Origin: Periplaneta americana
Taxonomy: Eukaryota > Arthropoda > Insecta > Blattodea > Blattidae
Direction: 5' to 3'
Length of the DNA stretch: 64,000 nucleotides
Assembly: GCF_040183065.1 (NCBI RefSeq)
Contig: NC_091130.1
Coordinates: 128,937,914-129,001,913, forward strand
In this document: positions 47,383-59,073 of the stretch, piece by piece
How positions within the stretch are numbered: position 1 is the stretch's first letter
Layout of the letters: every line of letters begins with the position of its first letter
Notes under the pieces: model-generated
Database searches by the model: none
What the model was told of the DNA's origin: nothing
What the model saw: the letters and a program-made list of their open reading frames with translations, nothing else
Translations under genes and position numbers: made by a program

Positions 47383-47464
47383 ATGCGACATCAAAACAGG
47401 AATTATGGGATCAGAATGTGCCTGTGCAAGCAGATGAAGATAATGTTCTGGTACAAGGGACAAG
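47383..47464 (+). CDS. lola: Proposed lola isoform linker exon (6a)
   Basis: Not found by ATG-based ORF calling. A very strong acceptor is followed by AT and then 26 open codons (ATSKQELWDQNVPVQADEDN...), with the same incoming phase as the terminal exons. A candidate donor AAG|GTCTGT ends it at 47464, leaving two bases (AG) of a split codon. The next finger exon at 50087 starts with exactly one base (T) before its frame, so the pair restores the frame as AGT. The peptide is acidic and polar, like other lola linkers. The frame actually stays open to a TAA near 47595, so a terminal non-finger exon is an alternative reading. Confidence 0.55.
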
Positions 47465-47992
47465 GTCTGTGTTTTTAAGTCTACTGCAAGTTCATTCTCA
47501 ATGTTTTTCACTTTTTCTACCAACGGAAGGAGACTTACAAGCCACTGTACTTAAATCATGTCAGAAAATTTACAAAATGAATCAGAGAAAATAAGCAAAC
47601 GATTGTACCGACATCTGAATGAATGAAGGGACGAACAAATGTATGAATGAATGAATGTCAGGAAGTTGACAAGATGGTAAGTTGGACCCATAGTTTTTAA
47701 ATAGAAGTTTTTTTTTTCTCCTGAGTTATATGTTAAACTGGTGTATGGTATGGTGAATATGGCTGGTGTTTACTGATTATTTTAGATACCTGCATTTAAC
47801 AGATGTCGTTATTCATTGTTTATTCGTCTTATCTTTCATTTTGTTATTACTACTGTTTCTATGTAGTTCAGTTTTTAATATGAGTAATGGTACTGGTAAT
47901 ATTATTGCTAATAATGTTGTTGTCATTGGAAGAAGGGAGAAGAAATTCTCAGTGAACCATAGTGAAGATAGGGAAAGGAAAGTTCGAAATTA

Positions 47993-48000
<8 letters not shown>

Positions 48001-48029
<29 letters not shown>

Positions 48030-48100
48030 TTAATATAATAATCGCCTTCTTTCTGTCATTGTTAAACAGCTACTGGCCTGATTGCGATTTCAAACCATGT

Positions 48101-48139
<39 letters not shown>

Positions 48140-48210
48140 TAATCGCCTTCTTTCTGTCATTGTTAAACAGCTACTGCCCTTGTTGCGGTTTCAAACCATG
48201 TTTAATAATA

Positions 48211-48262
<52 letters not shown>

Positions 48263-48270
48263 TAATAATA
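48001..48270. repeat. Three AAT microsatellites joined by a 101-bp tandem duplication
   Basis: AAT runs at about 47991-48030, 48103-48140 and 48204-48272. Between them is a duplicated unit starting AATCGCCTTCTTTCTGTCAT at 48040 and 48141. Poly-Asn frames across this are not genes. Confidence 0.9.
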
Positions 48271-48711
48271 ATATTTGATGTTCCTTAATGTGAGCTTCCA
48301 CCATAATGTATCAGAAAGTTTAATGGATACTTCAGTATAGAAATCCAACTATGGTACCAAAAGATTACAATATTTCGTCTTTTTACGTCGTAGTTTGAGA
48401 ATTTAAAAAGCATGGATTGCATAATAGATGTATTACATTGAAATAATCATAATCATTTATTGCATCCACTGATCATATTCATAATATGGGGCGTGTCATA
48501 TTTACAAACTAATAATTAATTACATTAATAGACATGTGATTAAATAATAACCGTAATTAAATGCAACACAAATACAAATGTACACAACTTGGAACTTAAA
48601 TGGTAGAAAACTACAGGTCAGGTTGATTGCGGCTGTAAGACCCTTTTGCAATATGTCTTGAAGTCAATAATAATAATTTCCAGAGACTAACATTATATAT
48701 GTGCTATCAGT
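48271..48711. other. AT-rich intron
   Basis: Nothing recognised. Confidence 0.4.
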
Positions 48712-48955
48712 ACTTACTTACAAATGGCTTTTAGAGAACTTGGAGGTTCATTGCACCCTTATATAAGACTGCCATCGGTCCCTATCCTTAGCAAGATTAA
48801 TCCAGTCCCTAACATCATCCTACCTCACTCAGATCTATTTTCATATTATTCTCCCATCTACGTCTCGGTCTCCCCAAAGATCTTTTTCCCTCAGGTCTCC
48901 CAACTAACACATTATACACGTTTCTGGATTCACCTATATGTGACGTAATATCAGT
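48712..48955 (-). mobile_element. Short LINE 3' fragment
   Basis: Same TAAG-tailed family; encodes only the final RNVYNVLVGRPEGKRSLGRP region and is diverged. Confidence 0.8.
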
Positions 48956-50086
48956 ACCGGTACTGTAACTTTTTTGTTTCCATATCTTCTTCAGTTTCAC
49001 TGCTATTACTATGTGTTTATTCTTCTTCTTTTTCTTCTTCTCTTCTTTATATCATCATAATCATCAACATCATTGCAGGGATTTGGATTATTGAACATCC
49101 ATTTGACATAAGTCTTGTTAATTGTTCCCTTACATACTGGTAAGCCTATGTAGTATGTGAAGATTAATAGGTTTGCAAGCTAATAGTATCAAACAAACTG
49201 CATTTTTTTTTGCACACTATCATAAATGTTGAAACATTCAACATTTCAGAGCTGCATATTGGCTCCTTGATCAGAAAGTACTGTGAAAGGGAGACCGATC
49301 TGTTCAATCTATTACTAAGAGGTACTCTTCAAGACTGATCCAGTCTATCTTTAAACACCGCAAAAGTTATGTACCAGTATGCAACTGCAATTAATCTGCC
49401 AGTAGAGTTTCTTTTCCCCTTTCTATAACCGAACACCCTAGCGACATAATTACATACAGATTGTAGTAGGGATTAGCCAGAAATTGACAAATGAACATAT
49501 TGGCACTCCCACATCTTTCTGTTACTAGTTCATCTCCATTAATACTCAACTTCCAGGTAGTCCTGTTATAATACATTGGAATTTTTTAATCCAGGTTCAC
49601 CTTAATAAGACAAATTTCTTAGATATCAATTCCCATTTATCTAATTATCTTACCTCGCTGATATTTAATAACACATGCATTTCCTATATAAAAATTAACT
49701 AAAGAGGAATTTCATAAATGACTCAGAATTATTGGTAACTTTATACTTAATACATGTTAACTAATGTGTCCATAACTGTGTTTGTGTTCGTGAATGTAAG
49801 ATGTGCAGTATAATACTTACAGTACAATTTTTATCATGTCTGTTAGTAAGTATTATAATCATCATGAACGAATGTTGTAACTTGCAGGATGAACATTGAG
49901 TATTATATTTCTCATAACATGAACGAACTAAATCATGTTTATTTTGTCACATTACTTACACTGTTTTATAGCTTTAATTGTAAATTCATAGCTTTCTCTG
50001 ATTCCAGTTCCTTTTTATAATTAACACTGCAATATGTATCTGTTGAGATTGTATTACAATAAATAACTGTAACTTTTATTCCACAG
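48956..50086. other. Intron between 6a and 6b
   Basis: AT-rich, no element recognised; ends in the acceptor cttttattccacag (50073-50086). Confidence 0.45.
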
Positions 50087-50321
50087 TATTAAAAATCGTT
50101 CTCAACAAATGCAGCATATGAACTGTGGAGGAATGGAATGGCCTGAGTTTTCGTGTGAAAGATGTGGTCGATTCTACTCCTTGAAGAAATCGCTTATACG
50201 GCATATGAAGCTTGAATGTGGCAAGGAACCTCAATTTCAGTGTCCATATTGTTACATCAAAACAACACGCAAGAGTAGCTTAATGAAACATATACGTAAC
50301 CTTCATCCAGAATGTTTGTGA
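50087..50321 (+). CDS. lola: lola alternative terminal exon 6b (C2HC + C2H2 zinc-finger pair)
   Basis: Lola-type finger exon with a phase unlike the others. After the acceptor ATTCCACAG (50086), one base precedes 77 codons (IKNRSQQMQHMNCGG...). Using two bases instead runs into a TGA in about ten codons, so this exon cannot be joined directly to the shared donor. It fits the donor of the proposed exon 6a. An alternative is a one-base sequence error in the A run near 50093. Finger 1 is C23, C26, H39, C44 (ERCGRFYSLKK), with Phe where others have Val or Thr. Finger 2 is C52, C55, H68, H73 (CPYCYIKTTRKSSLMKH). The joint ECGKEPQFQCPYC is canonical. AATAAA at 50443 follows the stop by about 120 bases. 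Confidence 0.85.
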
Positions 50322-50969
50322 CTGTAACATCCTATTTATTCTGTAGGTAATGAACAGGCTCATATTCGTGAATACGCTATCCCATAAGCTGTGTCAAAAC
50401 AACATTAACATAAAAGCTACTTAACCTCCGACAAGCATATATAATAAATATGTTGTATTTTTATGCAATTTACAGTATGGTAATGAACTCATGATATTTT
50501 AAATCATTGCTTTTGAAGTGATGAGATGTACATTTGATTGTATATAAGCAGTTATGTTATTGTGCATAAAAGTATTTTAATGTTGTATTTTTATATTAAT
50601 TTAATCAAAATTACTTCAGTCATACAATATGATGGCAGTAAAAAACCCTAACAGCATTGTTATCGTACTGTATAGAATTTTTAGTGATGTACATACTGTT
50701 TACTGTACATAGATGTTCTATTTGTGCAATGTGCGAGAAATATTAACACACTTTACTGCTTTACCATACATTCAATTACCATACAGTATTTTTATTATAA
50801 AATTCGTAGTTATTAGCCATTGATGATAACATTTTTCAAGGATTGTTTTCTTTGTGATAATTATTTTTTCATTAAGTGTGAAACTTACACATCCATTTCT
50901 ATTATGAACGTTTTTGTTTCTTAATTCAGTAAGTTAAAGAAAATAAATTGTAATGCTGCAGGAAAATGG

Positions 50970-50971
<2 letters not shown>
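50322..50971. other. Likely 3'UTR of exon 6b and flanking DNA
   Basis: AATAAA at 50443 is a plausible polyadenylation signal. Nothing else recognised. Confidence 0.4.
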
Positions 50972-51033
<62 letters not shown>

Positions 51034-51061
51034 TATATTATTACTATTATTATTATTGTTA

Positions 51062-51124
<63 letters not shown>
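50972..51124. repeat. (TTA)n microsatellite
   Basis: About 150 bases of TTA units with minor interruptions. It yields spurious poly-Leu, poly-Tyr and poly-Ile frames. Confidence 0.98.
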
Positions 51125-51499
51125 GAGTACTTTGTTTTAGGATTCTTTTCATCGAGAAACTGTTTTATATACCAGCATTTTGTCTGTCTTCTGTCTCTCT
51201 TACTATGTATTGCTGTAGTATCTAGGGTACCGATATTTCACAATTTCTACCATTTTTGATATACCAGTAACATCCTGGAAATCAATCAGTAAAGTATCAT
51301 AATATTTAATTAGTTACAACGATACTTTATACGAAATTACTAGAGGAAAATAGCTCAAAAAGACAATTTGCTCAAAATTGATCCTCACAGTTTTTATAAA
51401 TTTGTAATATAATATAAATAATATTAATGAATACGCTACATATTAGGGCATTCGAAAAGTAATGCCAACAGTGTTGTAAATCAGTACTGTTATAAAAGT

Positions 51500-52150
51500 T
51501 TTCTTTATTTCTACAGTGAAAATGTAGTGTTATATTTGATAAAATTGAAGGTTTTATAAATATAAAAACAGGGTAATGACAAGATACGTAATTTAAAAAA
51601 AAATAGCCTGCAGCTGGTAGTTTGAGGCGCTTGAACTATGGCTGTAATAGCTCTATTTTGTAGTTTAAATATTTGGATTGCATTAGGCGAATTACCCCAA
51701 AAGATTACACCATATGTTAGAACAGAGTGAAAGTATGCAAAGAACAATGTGTGTGTGGATTCAATAGATGATGCTCTTATTAATAATCGCAAAGCAAAGC
51801 AAATTTTGCTTAATTTTCTTCCTAGTTCCTGAAGGTGTACATACCATTTTAAATGTTCATCTAACCATATTCTAAGAATTTTTTGTTATTGTTAGAATAC
51901 TGAATTGTTTCATTTTGATACTTTATGATCACCCACTCAGAGTTACTGTTTTGTGAATGATGAAAAGAAATGACTATGGTTTTCGACTTATTGATTACTA
52001 TCAGTCTGTTTCTCGCAAACCATTCCACTAGTTGATTTATAGTCCTTTCTATAAGAAAACGCATGGTTTTGACATCTTTTCCTGATGAAAGATACTGGTA
52101 TCATCTGCAAAGAAAGTTGGTTCTCCATGAGTGATGTATGACTCTAAATC

Positions 52151-52206
<56 letters not shown>

Positions 52207-52300
52207 GAATTGGTCCAAGAATTGAGCCCTGTGGAACACCATATTCTATACGTTTTACTCGACACAATGAACAGAAGTTAGTGTCTGTCTTTATTAACAG
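51500..52300 (-). pseudogene. Jockey-like LINE reverse transcriptase fragment
   Basis: Reading right to left: GVPQGSILGPILF (RT motif 4), then an AT microsatellite, then ESYITHGEPTFFADDTSIF with the catalytic FADD box (about 52095). Next come WFARNRLIVINKSKT and, in another frame, SVLTYGVIFWGNSPNA. At least two frame breaks, so it is dead. It differs from the TAAG-tailed LINE and resembles the + strand fragment at 30520 in motif style. Confidence 0.85.
52153..52201. repeat. (AT)n microsatellite inside the RT domain
   Basis: About 24 AT units sitting where the RT would read YINDL; encodes alternating Ile-Tyr. Confidence 0.95.
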
Positions 52301-53453
52301 GTTGGATAGTGTATGCTAAAATAATGTGTAGTATGCAAATATTTTATTTATAAACGGGTTGGATGTTACAAGTTATAATGATGTGTAGCATGAAAATGGA
52401 ACGATTATTTGCATAGAATTATACAGTTTATTTTATATTATGTTCTACTTACATCATCATACATCTATTGCTGCTAAGCAACTGTGATTTATTTGAATAC
52501 ATATGTACTATTCCTGTTGATGTTTAATCATAATTTTGTAATAAAAATGATCTGTTATTACAACTATATAAAACTTCACAAGATTTGTTCTAAATCCTTA
52601 CGAAAGCTAAAGCATGAACGAAGGGGAGGGGAGAGGAGAGAAGGTCAATGAACTTCAAGGGTGAGTTCAAACGAACATGACGTATCTGCTGCTGTAAAGT
52701 GAACTTCGGTTCTACACAGACTCTGTAAACTTGAACCGATCATAGTGCCTGTAATGCACGATGCTAATTATTCTTAGTTCTTCATTTGTTTGATGAAGTA
52801 TGAAGTTTGCCTATGTCTGTGATCATGGTACTGGAGGTCTTTTTAATGGGTGCTGGTTAAGGACGACTCTTCACCACGTCGACAATGGCCTACTGTGCAC
52901 CCAAAATTATGGAATGAATGAGAATGACTTGTACCAGCCCACTGGCTACATGAGACCCCTCACGTGTTCACCCAGTGGGCCCCCTACACCTCCCTGCGTT
53001 AAGTTCATACCGCCAATGTGACCAAGCAGCACAGAATCCATTTCAACAGTCCTTCTAAGGTGTCAAAGCGCCTTCAGAAGTGCTCTTAAGAAATGAATCC
53101 TGGCAGAGATATTGCGAAAGGCTCAGAGATATTTTCAAAGAGGATGCCCTTCCTGCAAGTGGACGAAGACATGCGTCATGATCTGAATATGGCTATGGAA
53201 TGAGATGATGAAGATGAATGATATGAAATCTAAATTCTTTTTCCACAGGGAAGAGGAAGAAATTAACTGTGGCAATGAAAATAAAATTCCAATCCGACAT
53301 TTGCCTAAGTAACTGTGGAAAAGCACGGAAAAACCACAGTCAGGTTGGGGATTTGCACCGCAGACTTCTCGCAATAATACTGTAATATAGTGTGAGAAAA
53401 ATGAACAATTACAATGAAGAAATCACTTCAATATTTCTATAAGAAAAAATAAA
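52301..53453. other. Unassigned, partly less AT-rich
   Basis: 52790-53390 has a different base composition and may be an unrecognised repeat; the end (about 53330-53390) resembles the 3' body of the SINE near 55.8 kb. No coding evidence. Confidence 0.3.
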
Positions 53454-53464
53454 TATAATATTAA

Positions 53465-53668
53465 TGTACTTACAAAGGAACCTGGAGGTTCATTGCTGCC
53501 CTCTCATAAGCTCGCCATCGGTCCCTATCCTGTGCAAGATTAATTCAGCCTCTATCATCATATCCCACCTCCCTCAAATTCATTTTAATATTATCTTCCC
53601 ACCTATGTCTCGGCCTCCACAAATGTCTTTTTCCTTCTGGCCTCCCAACTAACACTCTATATGCATTA
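53465..53668 (-). mobile_element. Short LINE 3' fragment with target duplication
   Basis: TAAG-tailed family. Flanked by tataatattaa at 53454-53464 and 53669-53679 (11 bp). Confidence 0.85.
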
Positions 53669-53764
53669 TATAATATTAACATGAATAAACTTAATACTTC
53701 CTTACTTTAACAAGCAAATCACTTGAAAACTATTGTAATGTAACAAAGTAATCTAATGCACGGC

Positions 53765-54335
53765 AGCTCATGAAAGGCTAAGGCCGACTGTTGGCCTCAC
53801 GTCCACATGCCTCAATAGAGCTGAACAATTTATTTTATTTTATTGGGTTATTTTACGACGCTTTATCAACATCTAGGTTATTTAGCGTCTGACTGAAATG
53901 AAAGTGATAATGTCGGTGAAATGAATCCGGGGTCCAGCACCGAAAGTTACCCAGCATTTGCTCGTATTGGGTTGAGGGAAAACCCCGGAAAAAACCTCAA
54001 CCAGGTAACTTGCCCCGACCGGGATTCGAACCCGGGCCACCTGGTTTCGCGGCCAGACGTGCTGACCGTTACTCCATAGGTGTGGACGAGCTGAACAATC
54101 TTCCAACCATTACAAGGGTATCATGTGGTCAGTACGATAATTTTCCCAGCCATTATAGCTGATTTTCGAAACCGGATTTTGCTACCTAGCGTAGAGCCCC
54201 AAATTTATGACGATATTGGGTGGGTACTGGTCCAATTTAGGAAAAGAAACAAATTCTTCCTTTGTGAAGACTTGAACCAATGCTCATTCCATAACATGAG
54301 TCCAGGCATGATGCTTTAGACCAGGGATGTCAAAA
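53765..54335 (-). mobile_element. SINE family B interrupted by a SINE family A
   Basis: The outer parts (53765-53829 and 54100-54335) match 41606-41930 (GTTGGCCTCACGTCCACATG; GATGCTTTAGACCA). The inner SINE lies at 53830-54087. Confidence 0.8.
53830..54087 (-). mobile_element. SINE family A, full length
   Basis: The tRNA-like head at the right has a minus-strand B box GGGTTCGAATCCCGG. Flanked by gagctgaacaat at 53818-53829 and 54088-54099, a 12-bp duplication of the older SINE. Confidence 0.9.
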
Positions 54336-54607
54336 TGCCTGCACTGCATGCTCTTAAAACCCGCACAACATTTCCTTAAGAGCGATGATTGTACTTTATC
54401 TTGTTAAAAAGTGAACCTTGTTTGGATTTGTATTGCTTGTAGTATGAGCACGTAATACAAACTCTTTGACATCCCTTCCTTAGACCATGACACTATTACT
54501 GGGACTTAAGCATTTCTATACGAACTGGAATGTAAACACTGTGAGAACCCTAATCAACACGACATAAATCACAGGAGTACTGGTAACTACTTCGGAAGTG
54601 TGCCCTT

Positions 54608-55181
54608 GTACTTACTTAGTTACTGGCTTTTAAGGAACCCGGAGGTTCATTGCCTCCCTCACATAAGCCCGCCATTGGTCCCTATCCTGAGCAAGATTAA
54701 TCCATTCTCTGTCATCATATCCCACCTCTCTCAAATCCATTTTAAAATTACCTTCCCATCTACGTCTCGGCCTCCCTAAAGGTCTTTTTCCCTCCGGCCT
54801 CCCAACTAACACTCTATATGCATATCTGGATTCGCCCATACGTACTACATGCCCTGCCCATCACAAACGTCTGGATTTAATGTTCCTAATTATGTCAGGT
54901 GAAGAATACAATGCGTGCAGTTCTCTGTTGTGTAACCTTCTCCATTCTCCTGTAACTTCATCCCTCTTAGCTCCAAATATTTTCCTAAGTACCTTATTCT
55001 CAAACATGCTTAATCTCTGTTCCTCTCTCAAAGTGAGAGTCCAAGTTTCACAACCATACGGAACAACTGGTAATATAACTGTTTTATAAATTCTAACTTT
55101 CAGATTTTTCGACAGCAGACTGGATGATAAAAGTTTCTCAACCGAATAATAACAGGCATTTCCCATATTTATTCTATGGCC
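54608..55181 (-). mobile_element. LINE 3' fragment
   Basis: TAAG-tailed family, two frames: 55166-54861 (SVEKLLSSSLLSKNLKVRIY, YGCETWTL) and 54839-54630 (NAYRVLVGRPEGKRPLGRP). About 8 bp (gcccttgt) recur on both sides, a possible target duplication. Confidence 0.85.
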
Positions 55182-55789
55182 CTTGTGGTACTTACAAAAG
55201 AGTTTGATACTATACCCTTTTCTATGACAACCTAAAAGAATGCAGTGCGGATATTGGTTCTGGACTTCACATTTTTTTCTTGTTGATCTTGAAGCAGGGT
55301 GTAGCGAGGGAGGGTAGGATGGAAAGCACGTGCTAATGAGTTGTCAGGCACTTTCTTTCCCTGTGCAAACTGTAATTTAGTTGTGTTCTTTAGTGTGATG
55401 CCTGTTTTATAATTCGGTTCAATGATGAAATATTTTCATTTAGATAACTATATCAAATGTTTGTGATAAGGAAGAATAGGCCTACTGACTGATTCCATTA
55501 CTGATTAATTTTTCCTTTGATGCCTGTTTATCTTTACTAATTGTGTGGTAGGTATGGATTTAAATAATATTGTAATAATAAATTCGAAATATTTCTTCTC
55601 TTCAACCTTTCATGTATTAAGCCTAATGGCATGTACAATCTCATTCCACTGTTTAGGATTTCTGGATAGGCCGTTTTTATTATTTTTGAGCTCCTGTTTG
55701 TAGTGTGTTCATGTAACTGATTTAGATTTTGATTAATGTTTATACTGATGGATGAGACAGTGATGGATGCATCATGGTATGCAAATTTC
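55182..55789. other. Unassigned intron
   Basis: Nothing recognised. Confidence 0.35.
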
Positions 55790-55924
55790 CAATATGTTAT
55801 TTGCCTTTTGTGACTGAGGGAAACCATGAAAAACCCCAGTTAGATTAGTCGGCCACAGAGTTTGAATCCGGGACCTCCCGAATGTGAGTCTCAAACATAA
55901 CCGTCTGAGCCCACTTGCTCGGTT
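55790..55924 (-). mobile_element. tRNA-headed SINE relic
   Basis: On the minus strand: a degenerate A box GGGCTCAGACGG, a B box GGATTCAAACT and the body TGGGGTTTTTCATGGTTTCC. No target duplication recognised. Confidence 0.6.
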
Positions 55925-56826
55925 TAGTGTTATATATGAACTGATTATAGTGACATTTTATATTAAATAAATATAGGCTACATACAAGTTCCACATTATT
56001 TCGATTTTACTTAATTTCTAAAATTTTAAGATCTGCTATAGTTTTATTGTCTTTTGTAGAATATTCAGCATTTATATTTTAAAAATTCATGCTGTTACTA
56101 TTTTGTTACGAAAAAAGTGCAATATTTCATCCTAATGCAAAGTTATGCAACCATATGTAGTTTAGTGATGTTTCCACAGTAGTATTCAGATTTAATTAAT
56201 ATTAACTAATGCCGAAGTAAAGAGAGTACATTTTTATTGTTTAATAACACATTTTTTTGTCTGATTATCTTCGTCATCATCACTACCTTCACCATTATTG
56301 GACGTTTTAGCCCATTTTATATTCTCATGGTGATCAGTCATGATGTTAGACTATCACATTGCATAAGAATCCTTGATCATGTAGTCAATAATATGGCGCA
56401 AAACCATCACTTGAGACAACATAGGACAGTACCGGTGTACAAAACAATGTATAAGAATAATAATATAATTCTTCACTCTCTTCTCCAGGAATAAAATCTA
56501 TGTTTGTTGAGTCAGTAGCTACTGGCCATAATTCAAGGCTTATTTAACTTATAAATTACCGGTACAATAATTATCATTGCTGGAAATGTATATAATTTAA
56601 GAATAATTGAACTCCATTGTTCATTATAAACGTTACGAAAATTTCTTCAGAATATATTGTAATAAATACTAATACCAGTCATGATTTGTTAATTAAATGT
56701 AATTAAACACGATTGAAACTGTGTATTTTATTTCATGGAATTTATATTGATTGAGATATCTTTCTTATGAACTTGTTGACTAGTTATATGTAATTCTTCT
56801 TCTGATATATCTATTTCCTTTTACAG
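55925..56826. other. Intron upstream of exon 7
   Basis: AT-rich; ends in the acceptor tatttccttttacag (56812-56826). Confidence 0.5.
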
Positions 56827-57122
56827 TAAAAATGACATGGACTTCATCAATTCAAAAGTGGCAGCCCTGGGATCGAATTATTCCCATGAATATTATATCA
56901 ACAATGAGACAACATGGAAGAGAACATATTTCTGTGAAATTGTATAGATGCCAAGCTTGCGGCAAGCAGTATCGTTGGAAGAGTACTCTCAACAGACATC
57001 AGTTAGTGGAGTGTGGCGGGAAAGAACCATTACATCAATGTTCTTGGTGTTCTTATCGTGCAAAACAGCGTGGAAATTTAGCAGTGCACATACGGAAACA
57101 TCATCCTGAAAAACTGACTTAA
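56827..57122 (+). CDS. lola: lola alternative terminal exon 7 (C2HC + C2H2, extra Gly in joint)
   Basis: Alternative Lola C-terminus. After the acceptor CTTTTACAG (56826), two bases (TA) and 97 codons run to TAA, in the shared phase. The linker (1-38) contains two Trp and KWQPWDR. Finger 1 is C41, C44, H57, C62 (QACGKQYRWKS); finger 2 is C71, C74, H87, H92 (CSWCSYRAKQRGNLAVH). The joint reads ECGGKEPLHQC: one Gly more than the ECGKEP of its siblings, which lengthens the spacing between fingers. Finger 2 has CSWC instead of CPYC, so it is the most diverged second finger here. A pogo-like element starts 179 bases after the stop. Confidence 0.9.
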
Positions 57123-57300
57123 GTGGTCTATATATTCTACATTAAAGTAGAAATTTTTGTCATTATGTAGGCTACTAACTAAACTCCATTCCTCAGGTCA
57201 AATTAGTTATTATAGTCACTTGTGATAATTCAGTAATACGTCTGCTAAATTTAAAAACAGATTTTTTTTTTTTTCATGCTTCTAATTTAAAAAGATATTA

Positions 57301-58296
57301 CACTAAAACCTCGATAAGACGCGCCCGCTTATTACGCTATCCCGTGTAATAAACTTATTTTGTCCGCTCCCTGCACATTTCATATATTATAACACCTTTA
57401 TAAAATACCCCGTTTGTTGCGCTCAAGTCCCGCATAATACGCTGTTTTTGTGGAATATTTTCGATGTAATTTTTAGCAATGTACTGTAACAGCAATGAAA
57501 CATCTTTGTCACTGAACTCACTGGTGCCATTAACCTGAAAAGTATTGGTATTCGACCCTTTACCTACACATTTAAACCTTCATACTTCATACCTCAGTAT
57601 ACCCCACCCTCTTGTTATGCTCTCTTATTCGATTCTTTACCTCGCGCCCTTAAAGACTACATACAGTTACAATACCTCACCCTCTTGCTAACCCTCTCTC
57701 TCAAACAGCATTCCTCACTCGGCCGTAATAAAATTCTGGAAATTTTTGCTGGGCAGTTTGTTGTCCTTTAGTGTATTGAAGTGTCTGTGAATATGATTAC
57801 AATGAGTATTAAACAAAAAGCGCTTTCTGTGTCGGGAAAATTGGAAATCTTACGAAAGTACGATGAGAATAGTACTCTTACTCAGAAACAACTCTCTGAT
57901 TCATTAGGAATCCCATCATCGATATTAAGAACGATAATAAAAAATCGCGACTCAATCACTACAGTTGCGACGTCATCGGGAGGATATAATCTCAGGAAAC
58001 TGAAGTGTGGTGAACATGAGGACTTGGAGTACACGCACATGGCAAACAACTTTAAATGACTTTTTTTCCGAAAGAATTAAGTACAGTACATATTGTAAAT
58101 GTCTTTGACGTAGAGTACAGTAATTACATAATGGAGTAATACTATATTACCTTTCATGGATCATGTATTTCAATAAAGAAAAATGCTAATAGATACTGTA
58201 TATAAGTCAAAATTAGTATACCCGCCTAATACGCGGTCCCGGTTAATACGCGGTTTACACGCGTCCCTTGAACAGCGTCTTATCGGGGTTTTACTG
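57301..58296 (+). mobile_element. pogo/Tigger-like element
   Basis: Ends CACTAAAACCTCGATAAGAC and the complement of GTCTTATCGGGGTTTTACTG between TA dinucleotides (57299-57300, 58297-58298). 996 bp; near-identical in reverse to 36615-37605. Only a helix-turn-helix frame remains. Confidence 0.85.
57781..58059 (+). pseudogene. CENP-B/psq-type helix-turn-helix fragment of a pogo transposase
   Basis: 92 codons, starting GTG or at the ATG at 57793. LSVSGKLEILRKYDENS and LTQKQLSDSLGIPSSILRTI form the N-terminal DNA-binding helix-turn-helix of pogo and CENP-B relatives. After about residue 55 similarity stops. The second DNA-binding domain and the DDE catalytic domain are absent because of internal deletion. 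It could in principle bind transposon ends if expressed, but nothing shows expression. Confidence 0.6.
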
Positions 58297-58897
58297 TATT
58301 CCTGAAGTATGTAATTCATATTGTACAGTTAATTTATCATCACCATCGCAGTGTAATACAGTTTATTTATACTGGTATTGCAAACCTATCATCTGAAGTG
58401 CATTCTGTAAACTTTAAAATAAAAATAATATAGTTTTATGGCCTAATCGCTAATAACTTCTATGTTAGATATACTTCATTAAGATATTTGAAGAAAATTG
58501 TAAATATAGAATAAACAGGAAGTAAATATGACATTTATCAACATTTTTCCATTCATACATAATGTCACACCAGTTTTCCTTACTTTTACCATGAACTTTT
58601 AATTAATACACCTACCCATATACCATGAATATGCAACGTGAATATCTAATTTAACTAATTCTTATTTTTTATGCTCTCGGTGTAATGCGAATTGTTTTTG
58701 TTAAAAATGGCTGCTATTAAGATTTTCTTGTTTCAATTGGTTTCTCCACTTGAAATCATAAAAATATGTGCTACCCGGTAACAAGATAAACCTTTGTGAA
58801 AACAACATATTATAGTGTCTTCATTCTGGGATACATTCTTTTAACGTGTATACCATTATCTATTCAAATGAAGTGAGGCTTGTACGTCTCACATTCC
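58297..58897. other. AT-rich intron
   Basis: Nothing recognised. Confidence 0.4.
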
Positions 58898-59073
58898 TGA
58901 TGATGACTAGAGGAATTTACGATGTTTCGAAGTGTCAGTATCATTAAATTGGATTTAGCTGTTTGTAATGATCTCGAAGAGTAGAATATCCTTCTCGCCT
59001 ACCATTCTTGTTCATCTTGGATGAAGATAAAGACAACCTTCGAAACATCGTAAATTCTTATATTCATCATCAA
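58898..59073. repeat. Inverted repeat with degraded hammerhead-like flavour
   Basis: GAATTTACGATGTTTCGAAG (58913-58932) is perfectly inverted at 59038-59057, with extension through TGATGATGA outward. The right arm reads TGAAGAT, AAAG/CTTC, GAA, AC-atc-GT, A, but stem I does not pair. Weak resemblance only. Confidence 0.4.

Noticed and set aside
50131-50321. Alternative acceptor inside exon 6b (after GTGGAG at 50130) that would restore the shared phase
   Set aside because: No pyrimidine tract precedes it; the strong acceptor at 50086 plus exon 6a is a better explanation, although RNA data could overturn this.
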